Source of the DNA: an uncultured Bacilli bacterium
GTDB taxonomy: Bacteria > Bacillota_I > Bacilli_A > RF39 > UBA660
Direction of reading: 5' to 3'
DNA length: 14,795 nucleotides
Assembly (NCBI GenBank): GCA_910589335.1
Contig: CAJUTW010000010.1
Location: 24,330-39,124, forward strand
This document shows positions 6,762 through 14,454 of the stretch, one piece after another. A model generated the notes under the pieces. That model did not search any database. It was not told the DNA's origin and saw only the letters and a list, made by a program, of their open reading frames with translations. Position numbers and translations under genes: made by a program. Position 1 is the stretch's first letter, and each line of letters begins with the position of its first letter.

Positions 6762-8123
6762 TTATTTATTTTTTTTCTTTTTATACTGTTTTGTTTTTTT
6801 AGTTTCTTGTTCATCTTTTAATTCTTCTATTATATTATATAAAAGACAAAATATAGGTATTAGATAAAAAATTTTTTCATCTTTATTTTCTGTTGTTAAA
6901 TATGTATATTTATATTTATCACTATTTTCATTAATATAATTTATGTTAATTGGTTTTTCCAAAATAATATCTGGCTTTTTTAAACTTACCCCCATTTTTT
7001 TTATAGGTTTATCTGAATTATACCTTTCATCACAAAATGTTACAAAATAAGATGAAATAAAAGATGAAATATATTTATCTATATCAACTTGATCAATAAA
7101 TCTATCAATACTATCATCTATACTAGTAGGATCAATCTTTATTCCATCATATTCACACCAAGCATGATAAGTATTAGTGGAAGTTTTTCCTCGAACATAA
7201 TCTAAGTCAATATTTGCATAACTTGCTAAAACTGTTGTTAATGCAGCAAAATTACAACAAACTCCATAACCTGTATATTCATCAAAAAAAGATTTTAAAA
7301 TATTATAATTATAATAAGTACTTAGATTATCTGAATTTTCTGAATTATTTAATACTTGGGGATCATAATCTAAATATTTAGTTACAAATCCAATTATTTT
7401 TATTATTTTTTCTTCGTTGGTTGTTTCTTCTTCAAAGTTTAATGATTTAATTATTTGGTTTATTTTTTCATCCCATAAATCTATTTCTTCTTCGTATTGT
7501 TTTGAAAATTTTTTAAAAGATAATTTACTTTTTATTTCATAATCTAAATTAAGATATGCTTTATATAAATATAAGTCTGCTAAATCTGAATTTTCTTTAA
7601 CATTCATTTTAATATCAATTATTTGAGAATTATTTATCCAATTAACATCACTTAAAGATAAAAAATTTGGATATATATTTTCAACTATTAATTTAATACT
7701 TTTTATTGTAGGGTGTTTTCTTATTATTTCTTTTGCTTCTACACTTAGATATTGAAAATTTGAAATTTCAATATCTTTTAAAGAAGTAAGTAATAATAAA
7801 TCATTAAAATCACTTTCTAATGCATCAACTGATATATGCTCAATATAACTTAAGGTTCTATTAGTTATTGATAAATCTAAATTAGCCTCTTCTATTTCTA
7901 AATTTTTAGAATCTATTTTAATATTTTCTGGTAGATTATAATCATTTTTAATTGATTCATAAATACTAGATGAAATTTTAACTGGAACCTCATCTTTTGA
8001 TGGATTAAAAGCGCTAGAGCAACCAGTTATAAAGAAAGTTCCTACAAATATTTTAATTAACCTAGCTAAAGATTTTTTATGTATAATCATTTTTTTAGAA
8101 TTATTATTTTTATTAATTTTCAT
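6762..8123 (-). CDS. Lipoprotein with transglutaminase-like cysteine protease domain
   Basis: Predicted surface lipoprotein of 453 residues. The N-terminus is basic (KKSLARLIK), then a hydrophobic stretch IFVGTFFITGC gives a lipobox with lipid-bearing Cys35. Residues about 100-172 alternate short strands such as LTSLKDIEI and TIKSIKLIV, resembling degenerate leucine-rich repeats. A transglutaminase-core domain follows: EEKIIKIIGFVTKYLDYD (237-254), then GYGVCCNFAALTTVLASYANI (285-305) with candidate nucleophile Cys289, HAW with His320 and DPT with Asp331, the Cys-His-Asp triad order of the family. Such domains in bacteria act as peptidases, crosslinking enzymes or scaffolds; the substrate is unknown. 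The tail is very Lys-rich after a short hydrophobic stretch (418-432). It lies alone between rsmG and noc, where B. subtilis has no gene. The start at 8123 has AGAAAGGA correctly spaced; Met12 is an alternative. Confidence 0.8.
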   Translation of the reverse strand: MKINKNNNSKKMIIHKKSLARLIKIFVGTFFITGCSSAFNPSKDEVPVKISSSIYESIKNDYNLPENIKIDSKNLEIEEANLDLSITNRTLSYIEHISVDALESDFNDLLLLTSLKDIEISNFQYLSVEAKEIIRKHPTIKSIKLIVENIYPNFLSLSDVNWINNSQIIDIKMNVKENSDLADLYLYKAYLNLDYEIKSKLSFKKFSKQYEEEIDLWDEKINQIIKSLNFEEETTNEEKIIKIIGFVTKYLDYDPQVLNNSENSDNLSTYYNYNILKSFFDEYTGYGVCCNFAALTTVLASYANIDLDYVRGKTSTNTYHAWCEYDGIKIDPTSIDDSIDRFIDQVDIDKYISSFISSYFVTFCDERYNSDKPIKKMGVSLKKPDIILEKPININYINENSDKYKYTYLTTENKDEKIFYLIPIFCLLYNIIEELKDEQETKKTKQYKKKKNK

Positions 8124-8156
8124 CTTGTTTTCCTTTCTAAAATATATACGTTAAAA

Positions 8157-8187
8157 TAAAAAAAGTTAGAATATATTCAAATTCTAA
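8157..8187 (-). terminator. Intrinsic terminator after rsmG
   Basis: On the minus strand TTAGAAT (8181-8187) pairs with ATTCTAA (8166-8172) around an eight-base loop, followed by C and seven T (8158-8165). It begins six bases after the rsmG stop. The stem is AT-rich, so it may be weak, but the T-tract is good. It separates the mnmE-mnmG-rsmG operon from the lipoprotein gene. Confidence 0.55.
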
Positions 8188-8192
8188 AATTT

Positions 8193-8828
8193 TTATTTAT
8201 TTTTCATTACTAATAGACTTCTTTTACTATCTTCTATTGGTAATAAAAATTCATTAATTTCTATTATCTTATATTTTTTTTCTATTTTTTCTTTTACTTC
8301 TTCTGTTAATTCTTTTGATATGTCACCTTTCATCGCAATAAATAAACCTTTTTTTTCTATTAAGTGCATTGTATAATTAACTAATTTTTCAATATTAGCT
8401 ACTGCACGTGATGTTACTAAATCAAATTTTTCGTGATAATCTTCTCCTCTTATATGTATTGCTTTTATATTATCTAATTTTAATTCTTTTATTATTTCAT
8501 TTAAATAATTCACTCTTTTTTGTAAAGAATCAATAAGGGTTATTTTTAAATTAGGATATAATATTTTTAAAACAATTCCTGGAAAACCTGCTCCTGTTCC
8601 TACATCACATAAAGTATTTATATTATTTAAATTAACAACTTTAGTTAAAGTGAGACTGTCATAGAAGTGTTTTAGGTATACATCTTCTTTTTTTGTAATT
8701 CTTGTTAAATTAATTAAATCATTCCATTTTATAAGTAAATCATAGAATAATTCTAATTTATTCAATTGTTCTTCTGTTATTTTTATGTTTAATTTGTTTA
8801 ATTCTTGTATAAATATTTCTTTATTCAT
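8193..8828 (-). CDS. rsmG: 16S rRNA (guanine-N7) methyltransferase RsmG (GidB)
   Basis: An S-adenosylmethionine-dependent methyltransferase that makes m7G at position 527 (E. coli numbering) of 16S rRNA; loss causes low-level streptomycin resistance in other bacteria. From the ATG at 8828 it has 211 residues. Family motifs are KWNDLINLTRI, VYLKHFYDSL, the SAM-binding LCDVGTGAGFPGI (about 74-86), LIDSLQKRVNYL, and VTSRAVANIEKL followed by FIAMKG. The frame extends to an ATG at 8837, but AAGGA lies only two bases before that codon and eleven before the second. The protein from MNKEIFI also lines up with the N-terminus of Bacillus RsmG, so I chose 8828. Its ribosome site lies inside the end of mnmG, indicating coupled translation as third gene of the mnmE operon. 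Confidence 0.95.
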   Translation of the reverse strand: MNKEIFIQELNKLNIKITEEQLNKLELFYDLLIKWNDLINLTRITKKEDVYLKHFYDSLTLTKVVNLNNINTLCDVGTGAGFPGIVLKILYPNLKITLIDSLQKRVNYLNEIIKELKLDNIKAIHIRGEDYHEKFDLVTSRAVANIEKLVNYTMHLIEKKGLFIAMKGDISKELTEEVKEKIEKKYKIIEINEFLLPIEDSKRSLLVMKNK

Positions 8829-10692
8829 CTTTTCCATATTCCTTTTTTAAATAAACTGATAATATTGAAATGTCTGATGGATTTACTCCACTAATTCTTA
8901 TTGCTTGAGCAATTGTTTTTGGTCTTACTTCTTTTAATTTTTGTCTTGCTTCTGATGCAATATTCTTTATTTTATCGTAATCAATATTTTCTGGAATTTG
9001 CTTCTTTTCTAATTTCAACATTTTTTCTGCTTCTTTAAATGATTTTTTTATATAACCTTCATATTTTAGATTAATACTTACTTGTTCTTTTATTTCTTCT
9101 TTAAATGGAACTTCAATAAATTTTTCTAAAAAACTAATATTAATTTCAGGTCTTTTTAATAGTTGCTCTAAGCTTAATGTCGATGTTGGTACTTCAATAT
9201 TTTCTTTTTTAAAAACTTCTTCTACTTCTTTGGTTATTTTTATTTTATTTTCTTTCATAAATACAAGTAAATCATTGATTTTTTGTTTTTTTGTTTTTAG
9301 TTTATTTAGCTTTTCATCATCTATTAAGCCAACTTGATAACCATATTCTCTTAATCTTAAATCTGCATTATCACTTCTTAATAATAATCTGAATTCTGCA
9401 CGTGATGTTAATAATCTATAAGGATCTCTAATTCCTTTTGTGATTAAATCGTCTATTAAAACTCCAATATATGCTTCATTTCTTTTTAATATTAGTGGAT
9501 CTTTTTTTTCTAATTTTAAACTAGCATTAATTCCAGCTATTAGACCTTGACATGCTGCTTCTTCATATCCACTTGTTCCATTAATTTGACCAGCTGTATA
9601 TAAATTTTTAATTATTTTAGTTTCTAGACTAGCTGTTAATTGAGTTGGATAAATTGCATCATATTCAATTGCATAGCCATATTTTAAAATCTTGGCATGT
9701 TCTAAACCTGGTAAACTATGTACCATCTTCTCTTGAACATCTTTTGGCATAGAAGTTGAAAAGCCTTGAAGATAAATATCATCATAATAACGACTTTCTG
9801 GTTCAATAAATAATTGATGTCTTTCTTTTGATGAAAATCTTACAACTTTATCTTCGATTGATGGGCAATATCTCGGACCAATACCCTCAATATCATCTAA
9901 AGCTCCATACATACTTGACTTATTTAAATTATCTCTTATTATTTTATGAGTTTCTTCAGTAGTATAAGTTAAATAACATGGTTCTTGTTCATCTAATTTA
10001 TAAGATGGCTCTAAATCAAAACTGAAAGTTAGATATCTTTCTTCATCGCCTGGTTCTTTTTTTGTCTTACTGAAGTCAATTGTTTTTTTATCGAGACGTT
10101 GTGGAGTTCCAGTTTTTAGACGTATTATTTTAAAACCATATTCTTTTAATTTGTCACTTAAATAATTTGATGGTTTTTCACCATGAGGTCCTTGTCTAGT
10201 TCTTGTATCTCCTACTAAAATATCGGCTTTTAAATAAGTTCCTGTTGTTAGAATAACAATTTTTGAGAGTATTTTTTCTCCATTATCTAAGACAATTCCT
10301 TTAACTTCATTATTTTCTATTACTAAATCTTCAACCATTCCTTCTTGGATTGTTAAAAATTCTTGTTCATTTAAAGTTTTAAGCATCTCTTTTGGATAAG
10401 TTACTTTATCTCCTTGAGCACGAAGTGATTGAACAGCTGGACCTTTGGCACTATTTAACATCTTTATTTGAAGATGAGTTTTATCGGCAATTTTTCCCAT
10501 TATACCACCTAAGGCATCTATTTCTCTAACAACAATTCCTTTGGCACTTCCTCCTATATGTGGATTACATGGCATATCTGCAATATTTTTTAAATTACTG
10601 GTAATTAAAAGTGTCTTATGATGCTTTTTAGCACTTGCATAAGCAGCTTCACATCCAGCATGACCTCCTCCAACAACAATTATTTCATACAT
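8821..10692 (-). CDS. mnmG: tRNA uridine-5-carboxymethylaminomethyl modification enzyme MnmG (GidA)
   Basis: The FAD-dependent partner of MnmE; the complex installs (carboxymethyl)aminomethyl groups on the wobble uridine U34 of several tRNAs. From the ATG at 10692 it has 623 residues, matching the usual 620-630. The N-terminal Rossmann FAD motif VGGGHAGCEAA is at 7-17. It is followed by MPCNPHIGGSAKG, then TGTYLKADILVG, RLKTGTPQRLD and the NAD(P)-region signature GYEEAACQGLIAGINA. RDPYRLLTSRAEFRLLLR and a C-terminal helical domain ending GVNPSDISILSVYLKK complete the family pattern. A longer reading to 10722 is possible but would overlap mnmE. The ATG at 10692 has an AAGGTGAT ribosome site (10696-10704) and starts directly with the FAD motif, so I chose it. 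It lies 14 bases after mnmE. Confidence 0.97.
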   Translation of the reverse strand: MYEIIVVGGGHAGCEAAYASAKKHHKTLLITSNLKNIADMPCNPHIGGSAKGIVVREIDALGGIMGKIADKTHLQIKMLNSAKGPAVQSLRAQGDKVTYPKEMLKTLNEQEFLTIQEGMVEDLVIENNEVKGIVLDNGEKILSKIVILTTGTYLKADILVGDTRTRQGPHGEKPSNYLSDKLKEYGFKIIRLKTGTPQRLDKKTIDFSKTKKEPGDEERYLTFSFDLEPSYKLDEQEPCYLTYTTEETHKIIRDNLNKSSMYGALDDIEGIGPRYCPSIEDKVVRFSSKERHQLFIEPESRYYDDIYLQGFSTSMPKDVQEKMVHSLPGLEHAKILKYGYAIEYDAIYPTQLTASLETKIIKNLYTAGQINGTSGYEEAACQGLIAGINASLKLEKKDPLILKRNEAYIGVLIDDLITKGIRDPYRLLTSRAEFRLLLRSDNADLRLREYGYQVGLIDDEKLNKLKTKKQKINDLLVFMKENKIKITKEVEEVFKKENIEVPTSTLSLEQLLKRPEINISFLEKFIEVPFKEEIKEQVSINLKYEGYIKKSFKEAEKMLKLEKKQIPENIDYDKIKNIASEARQKLKEVRPKTIAQAIRISGVNPSDISILSVYLKKEYGKDE

Positions 10693-10706
10693 TCTATCAC
10701 CTTCTA

Positions 10707-12071
10707 TTATTTTCCTAAACAAAACCTTGAAAACATTTCATCTAATAATTCTTCTTCATATGATGTACCATTAATAAGTCCTAGTTCTTCCCAAATGTTT
10801 TTAATGTCTAATTCAAGCATATCAATTGGTCTTTTCTCTTTTAAACCTTTTTCTACTTCTTCGATACTTTTTAAGCATCTTTTTAAAATACTTATACTTC
10901 TTGAATTACTTAAATAAGTTGGATCTTTTGTTTCTAATTCATTAATATTAAATAATTCAATTATTTTTTCTTTTAATTTATCTATTCCTTGATGTTTTAA
11001 AACACTTAAATTAACAATTTGTTTTTCATATTTTTTTAATAATTTTTTATCTAATTTTGTTTCTAAATCATTTTTATTAATAATTATAATATATTTTTTA
11101 TTGTTTAATTTATCGAGAAGCATTTCAATATCTTTAGTTAGTTCTTCATTGTTATTTAACATAAAAAGTATTAAATCTGCCTCTTCCATTATTTTTAAAC
11201 TTTTTTCTACTCCAAGAGCTTCTATTTTATCATCTGTTTCTCTAATTCCTGCTGTATCGATTATATTTAAAATTACGCCATTTATTTTTATTTGACCTTC
11301 TACTATATCTCTTGTTGTACCTGCTATATCTGTAACTATTGCTTTTTCTTCTTCTATTAAAGCATTTAATAGTGAACTTTTTCCGACATTTGGTCGACCT
11401 ATGATTGAAGTTTTGATACCTTCTTTTATTATTTTTCCATTATTTGATTCTTTAATTATTTTAATTATTTGTTCTTTCAAATTTTTAATTTTTGGTATAA
11501 GAATTTCAGTTGTTAAAATATCTACATCATCATATTCAGGATAATCTATATTGACATTAATATTTGATATTATTTGTACCATATCATCTCGTAGATCATT
11601 TATTAAATTTGATACTTTACCACTTATTTGATTTATAGCCATTTTTCTTTGTACTTCTGTTTTTGCATCTATCATATCCATAACTGCTTCTGCTTCAAGG
11701 ATATCTATTCTACCATTTAAAAAGGCTCTTTTTGTAAATTCGCCTGGTTCTGCTAGACGACAACCATTTTCTAATAATAATTCTAAAACTTTATTAGTTG
11801 GAGCTATTCCTCCATGTGTATTTATTTCTACTATATCTTCCGTTGTAAAGGTTTTTGGAGATTTCATAATTGATACTAATACTTCATCTACTGTGTTTTC
11901 TTGTTCATCTATAATATGCCCATAATTAATAGTGTGACTTGATACTTTTGTTAAATCTTTACCTTTAAAAATTTTATTAACTATTTCAATAGAATCTTCT
12001 CCACTTACTCTAATAATAGCGATTGCTCCTATTCCACTACTTGTTGCTATTGCACATATTGTATCATTCAT
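10707..12071 (-). CDS. mnmE: tRNA modification GTPase MnmE (TrmE/ThdF)
   Basis: A GTPase that, with MnmG, modifies the wobble uridine of tRNAs using methylene-tetrahydrofolate. Its 454 residues match the family length. The N-terminal tetrahydrofolate-binding domain shows DTICAIATSSGIGAIAIIRVSG and the motif EPGEFTKRAFLNGRIDILEAEAV (108-130). The GTPase domain inserted in the helical domain has G1 GRPNVGKS (225-232), G2 GTTRD (251-255), G3 DTAG (272-275) and G4 NKND (332-335). The C-terminus FCLGK carries the cysteine of the family's C-(I/L)-G-K signature. It starts the mnmE-mnmG-rsmG operon, with a consensus AAAGGAGGT ribosome site and an extended -10 element about 50 bases upstream. Confidence 0.98.
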   Translation of the reverse strand: MNDTICAIATSSGIGAIAIIRVSGEDSIEIVNKIFKGKDLTKVSSHTINYGHIIDEQENTVDEVLVSIMKSPKTFTTEDIVEINTHGGIAPTNKVLELLLENGCRLAEPGEFTKRAFLNGRIDILEAEAVMDMIDAKTEVQRKMAINQISGKVSNLINDLRDDMVQIISNINVNIDYPEYDDVDILTTEILIPKIKNLKEQIIKIIKESNNGKIIKEGIKTSIIGRPNVGKSSLLNALIEEEKAIVTDIAGTTRDIVEGQIKINGVILNIIDTAGIRETDDKIEALGVEKSLKIMEEADLILFMLNNNEELTKDIEMLLDKLNNKKYIIIINKNDLETKLDKKLLKKYEKQIVNLSVLKHQGIDKLKEKIIELFNINELETKDPTYLSNSRSISILKRCLKSIEEVEKGLKEKRPIDMLELDIKNIWEELGLINGTSYEEELLDEMFSRFCLGK

Positions 12072-12076
12072 AATTT

Positions 12077-12085
12077 ACCTCCTTT
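12077..12085 (-). promoter_or_regulatory. Consensus ribosome binding site of mnmE
   Basis: The minus strand reads AAAGGAGGT, fully complementary to the expected 16S rRNA 3' end, with five bases before the ATG. It is the strongest ribosome site in the window and fixes the mnmE start. Confidence 0.85.
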
Positions 12086-12121
12086 TATTCATGTTAAATC
12101 AGTTTTTATATTGTATTTTTT

Positions 12122-12130
12122 ATTATATCA
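12122..12130 (-). promoter_or_regulatory. Extended -10 promoter of the mnmE operon
   Basis: The minus strand reads TGATATAAT, identical to the elements upstream of ychF and of the gene at 12199-12831. The -35 region is only a T-tract. It lies 50 bases before the mnmE ATG. A second possible -10 (TATAAA) occurs slightly downstream. Confidence 0.5.
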
Positions 12131-12143
12131 ATTTTTTTATGGT

Positions 12144-12169
12144 AAAAAAAGAAATGCTCTTATCTTTTT
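12144..12169 (-). terminator. Weak candidate terminator after the unknown gene 12199-12831
   Basis: On the minus strand AAAAAGA (12163-12169) can pair with TCTTTTT (12146-12152) around a ten-base loop, with only two further T after the stem. The stem is almost all A-T, so it is a marginal call. Its place between this gene and the mnmE promoter fits. Confidence 0.25.
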
Positions 12170-12198
12170 AGAATTTTACGACAATTAATAAAGAATAG

Positions 12199-12831
12199 TT
12201 ACTTTTTTATATATTCTTTTGGATTTATATCCTTTTCTTGAGTATTAATATTTGTATTTAATATTTTTTTAGCTGTATCTCCAAAAAAAGCCTCTTTTTC
12301 TCTTTGACTTAATGTCTCTATATCAATTAATTCTAAATATTTAATATTTCTAGATAATACTAAAAACATAATTGGCTTACCTAATTTATCTTTTTTATCA
12401 ACAATATAAGGAGATACATTAAATCTTAAAAATGTGCTATACAAATAATTACTTTTTTTATTACGCAATCCTTTTATTAATTCACTAATTTCGATATCTT
12501 CTAATATTTTTATAGAAGAAGGATTATTTAAGACTTTAATGTTATATGGATTATTTTCTACTAAATCATCATGATAGCTTTTTAAATCTCTCATAACAAA
12601 ATCGGCATTCTTTAAATAAAATAATAATTCTTCAACAGTTAGTGATAATCCAGTATTAGGCAATTTGTCAGAATCTAAATATTTCAAAGTCAATGCACAA
12701 TTAAAAAGGAAATTTAAACCATATTTTTTTTGATTAACAAAATTATTTTTAGAGAAAAAACTTCCATCTTTTCCTATTAGCAAAGAATTTACATAGTCAT
12801 TATAATTATTTTTATTTATAATTTTTTTCAT
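12199..12831 (-). CDS. Hypothetical protein between jag and mnmE
   Basis: I do not recognise this 210-residue protein. It looks soluble and cytoplasmic, with no signal peptide, membrane helix or obvious catalytic motif. Visible traits are an Asn/Lys-rich N-terminus, a middle acidic-hydrophobic helix region LTVEELLFYLKNADFVMRDL (about 64-83), a basic stretch KGLRNKKSNYLYSTFLRFNVS (about 120-140) and a hydrophobic strand KPIMFLVLS (152-160). The tail (about 173-210) is charged. The gene is supported by AAGGAGAG four to five bases before the ATG, a TGATATAAT extended -10 upstream, normal AT-rich codon use and a full-length open frame. Jag and mnmE are adjacent in B. subtilis, so this is a lineage-specific insertion into a conserved operon. 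It is flanked by its own promoter and by candidate terminators on both sides. Confidence 0.75.
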   Translation of the reverse strand: MKKIINKNNYNDYVNSLLIGKDGSFFSKNNFVNQKKYGLNFLFNCALTLKYLDSDKLPNTGLSLTVEELLFYLKNADFVMRDLKSYHDDLVENNPYNIKVLNNPSSIKILEDIEISELIKGLRNKKSNYLYSTFLRFNVSPYIVDKKDKLGKPIMFLVLSRNIKYLELIDIETLSQREKEAFFGDTAKKILNTNINTQEKDINPKEYIKK

Positions 12832-12853
12832 AATCTCTCCTTTTTGACGACTT

Positions 12854-12862
12854 ATTATATCA
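12854..12862 (-). promoter_or_regulatory. Extended -10 promoter of the unknown gene 12199-12831
   Basis: The minus strand reads TGATATAAT, 22 bases before the ATG, with a poor -35. It lies right after the jag terminator, as expected for a separate transcription unit. Confidence 0.5.
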
Positions 12863-12880
12863 TAAATTAATTTAAAAATA

Positions 12881-12904
12881 AAGAAAAAAGAAGAATTATT
12901 CTTC
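12881..12904 (-). terminator. Small terminator hairpin containing the jag stop codon
   Basis: On the minus strand GAAGAA (12899-12904) pairs with TTCTTC (12890-12895) around a three-base loop that is the jag TAA itself, followed by six T (12884-12889) and a further T-rich run. The stem is short but symmetrical, and the T-tract is good. Confidence 0.45.
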
Positions 12905-13510
12905 CTTTGGTTTAATAACTATGTAGCGATTTGGATCTTCTCCTTCACTTTCTGTATAAACATACTTATTATTTGCTAAGGTATTATGAATAATTCTTCT
13001 TTCATAGGAATTCATAGAATCCATTTTTACTTCTATTTTTGTTGATATTACTTCTTTTGCTAGTTTTTTGGCTAAAATTTCTAATGATTTTTCTCTTTTT
13101 TCTTTGTATTCATTAACATCTAATGTGAATTTATAATTCTGTCCTAATTCTTTATTTAAATGTTGACTTACAATTATAGATAATGCTTTTAAATTTTTTC
13201 CGTTTTTACCGATTAATAAAGCATCATTGTCTGAGAATAATATATATTTTGGATTTTCTTCTTTATTTTTTATTTCAATATTTACTTTTAAACCCATCTC
13301 TTTTAATAAATTTATTAAAAATTCTTTTATGTATTTAATTATTTGTCTTTTTTCAATAACTTCTATTTCTATTTTTTTACTTTTAAATAATCCACTTTTT
13401 GTTGTTTCTACTTCTTTGATTATTAAGTTTTTTTCTAACTCTTGTAGTTCTTCTTTTGCTTTTTGAATAGCTTCTTCTTTTGTTTTTCCTATGTAATTAT
13501 GCTTTTCCAT
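12896..13510 (-). CDS. jag: RNA-binding protein Jag/KhpB (SpoIIIJ-associated)
   Basis: A 204-residue RNA-binding protein encoded with yidC, as in most Firmicutes. In pneumococcus the homologue KhpB/EloR controls cell elongation with KhpA. It has the three family parts. A Jag-N domain is at about 1-50 (YIGKTKEEAIQKAKEEL with GLFKSKKIEIEV). A KH domain has the loop IGKNGKNLKAL (100-110), where GKNG is the GxxG motif. A C-terminal R3H domain has YERRIIHNTL (169-178), with the R-x3-H core Arg171 and His175. The start at 13510 lies inside the last 14 bases of yidC, with AAAGGAG and AAGGA sites upstream. It is the last gene of the rnpA-yidC-jag operon. The Lys/Glu-rich linker found in longer Jag proteins is short here. 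Confidence 0.94.
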   Translation of the reverse strand: MEKHNYIGKTKEEAIQKAKEELQELEKNLIIKEVETTKSGLFKSKKIEIEVIEKRQIIKYIKEFLINLLKEMGLKVNIEIKNKEENPKYILFSDNDALLIGKNGKNLKALSIIVSQHLNKELGQNYKFTLDVNEYKEKREKSLEILAKKLAKEVISTKIEVKMDSMNSYERRIIHNTLANNKYVYTESEGEDPNRYIVIKPKEE

Positions 13511-14432
13511 TTAGATCCTTACTCCTTTTAACTAAGATATTTTGAACAATTGTAAATAAATTAGATGTTACCCAATAAATACCTAATCCTGTTGGCATAA
13601 ATATTGCTGTTATTACTATCATTACAGACATCATTATTGGCATCATTTTCATTGAAGGATCTTCCATATTACCAGTTGAATTCATTTTAAATGAGAAGAA
13701 TGTTGTTATAGCAATAATAATCATTATAATAGCATATGAATAGAATGTTCCTGTTGTAATTCCTATAGCAGGTGTTGTTCCTAGCTGTAATCCTAAAAAT
13801 TTATCTTCAAATATTACAGGTGTTCTTTGAACTGCTTCAAAAAATGCTATAAAAATTGGTAATTGTATAAATGAGAATAAGCAACCTGATAAAGGATTAA
13901 TTTTATATTTTTGATAAACTGCCATCATTTCTTGATTTTGTTTTATCATAGATTCTTGATCCTGTTTGTTTGCATATTTTTTTTGTAATCTATTTAATTC
14001 TGGTTGAGCTTTTTTTATTAATTCAGACTGCATTGCAGTTTTTCTAGTAATAGGAAATGCTATTAATCTTATTATTAAACTTATTAATATTACTGAAATT
14101 CCATAATTTCCTATAAATCTTCCTAATACTAATAAGAAAAATGCTAAAGGTTTAACAAAAAAACTTGTCCATAAACCTTCATATTTACCAGATGTTATTT
14201 TAAATTTATCACATTCTGGTAATTTTTCTATTTTTACTTTATTCTTCTTATATAATTCTTCTGTTTTTTTATTTGTTGGTCTACAAATTATATTTTCTGT
14301 TAATGTTTGCCCTGTTGTTTCATTTTTTACTGGTTTTTTTTCATTATCAGTTAATGTTTTTGTACAACCTGTTGTTAGTAATAACAAAGACATTATAACT
14401 ATTGCTTTACTTTTTATTGATTTTTTTTTCAT
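13497..14432 (-). CDS. yidC: Membrane protein insertase YidC (SpoIIIJ/OxaA type), lipoprotein form
   Basis: A membrane insertase of the Oxa1 superfamily, 311 residues. A lipoprotein signal ends LLLLTTGC, so Cys23 is the predicted lipid anchor, as usual in Firmicutes. An extracytoplasmic stretch (about 24-86) follows, with Cys50 and Cys74. The five-helix core starts near LWTSFFVKPLAFFLLVLGRFIG (88-108). Next comes GISVILISLIIRLIAFPITRK, where Arg122 sits at the position of the conserved hydrophilic-groove arginine. The cytoplasmic helical hairpin has QPELNRLQKKYANK, then NPLSGCLFSFIQLPIFIAFFEAVQ, and the last helices MMPIMMSVMIVITAIFMPTGLGIYWVTSNLFTIVQN match the family signature. The gene starts 22 bases after rnpA with GAGGGT upstream. 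B. subtilis SpoIIIJ is shorter (about 261), mainly because of the N-terminal stretch. Confidence 0.96.
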   Translation of the reverse strand: MKKKSIKSKAIVIMSLLLLTTGCTKTLTDNEKKPVKNETTGQTLTENIICRPTNKKTEELYKKNKVKIEKLPECDKFKITSGKYEGLWTSFFVKPLAFFLLVLGRFIGNYGISVILISLIIRLIAFPITRKTAMQSELIKKAQPELNRLQKKYANKQDQESMIKQNQEMMAVYQKYKINPLSGCLFSFIQLPIFIAFFEAVQRTPVIFEDKFLGLQLGTTPAIGITTGTFYSYAIIMIIIAITTFFSFKMNSTGNMEDPSMKMMPIMMSVMIVITAIFMPTGLGIYWVTSNLFTIVQNILVKRSKDLNGKA

Positions 14433-14454
14433 TAGTCTACCCTCTCTAGATTTT

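Noticed and set aside
8402..9410. Identical 15-base string with CACGTG in rsmG (8402-8416) and mnmG (9396-9410)
   Set aside because: Both copies encode the conserved tetrapeptide Thr-Ser-Arg-Ala in the same frame, so shared codons explain the match; it is not a palindrome beyond the hexamer.
10555..10570. DnaA-box-like TGTGGATTA
   Set aside because: It is a single imperfect copy inside conserved mnmG coding sequence with no cluster of boxes. The origin is expected beyond the right edge.
10618..10917. Plus-strand 99-codon open frame across the mnmE-mnmG junction
   Set aside because: It is a shadow of two certain minus-strand genes and has no family resemblance; its Ser/Phe-rich composition is what antisense reading of AT-rich coding DNA gives.
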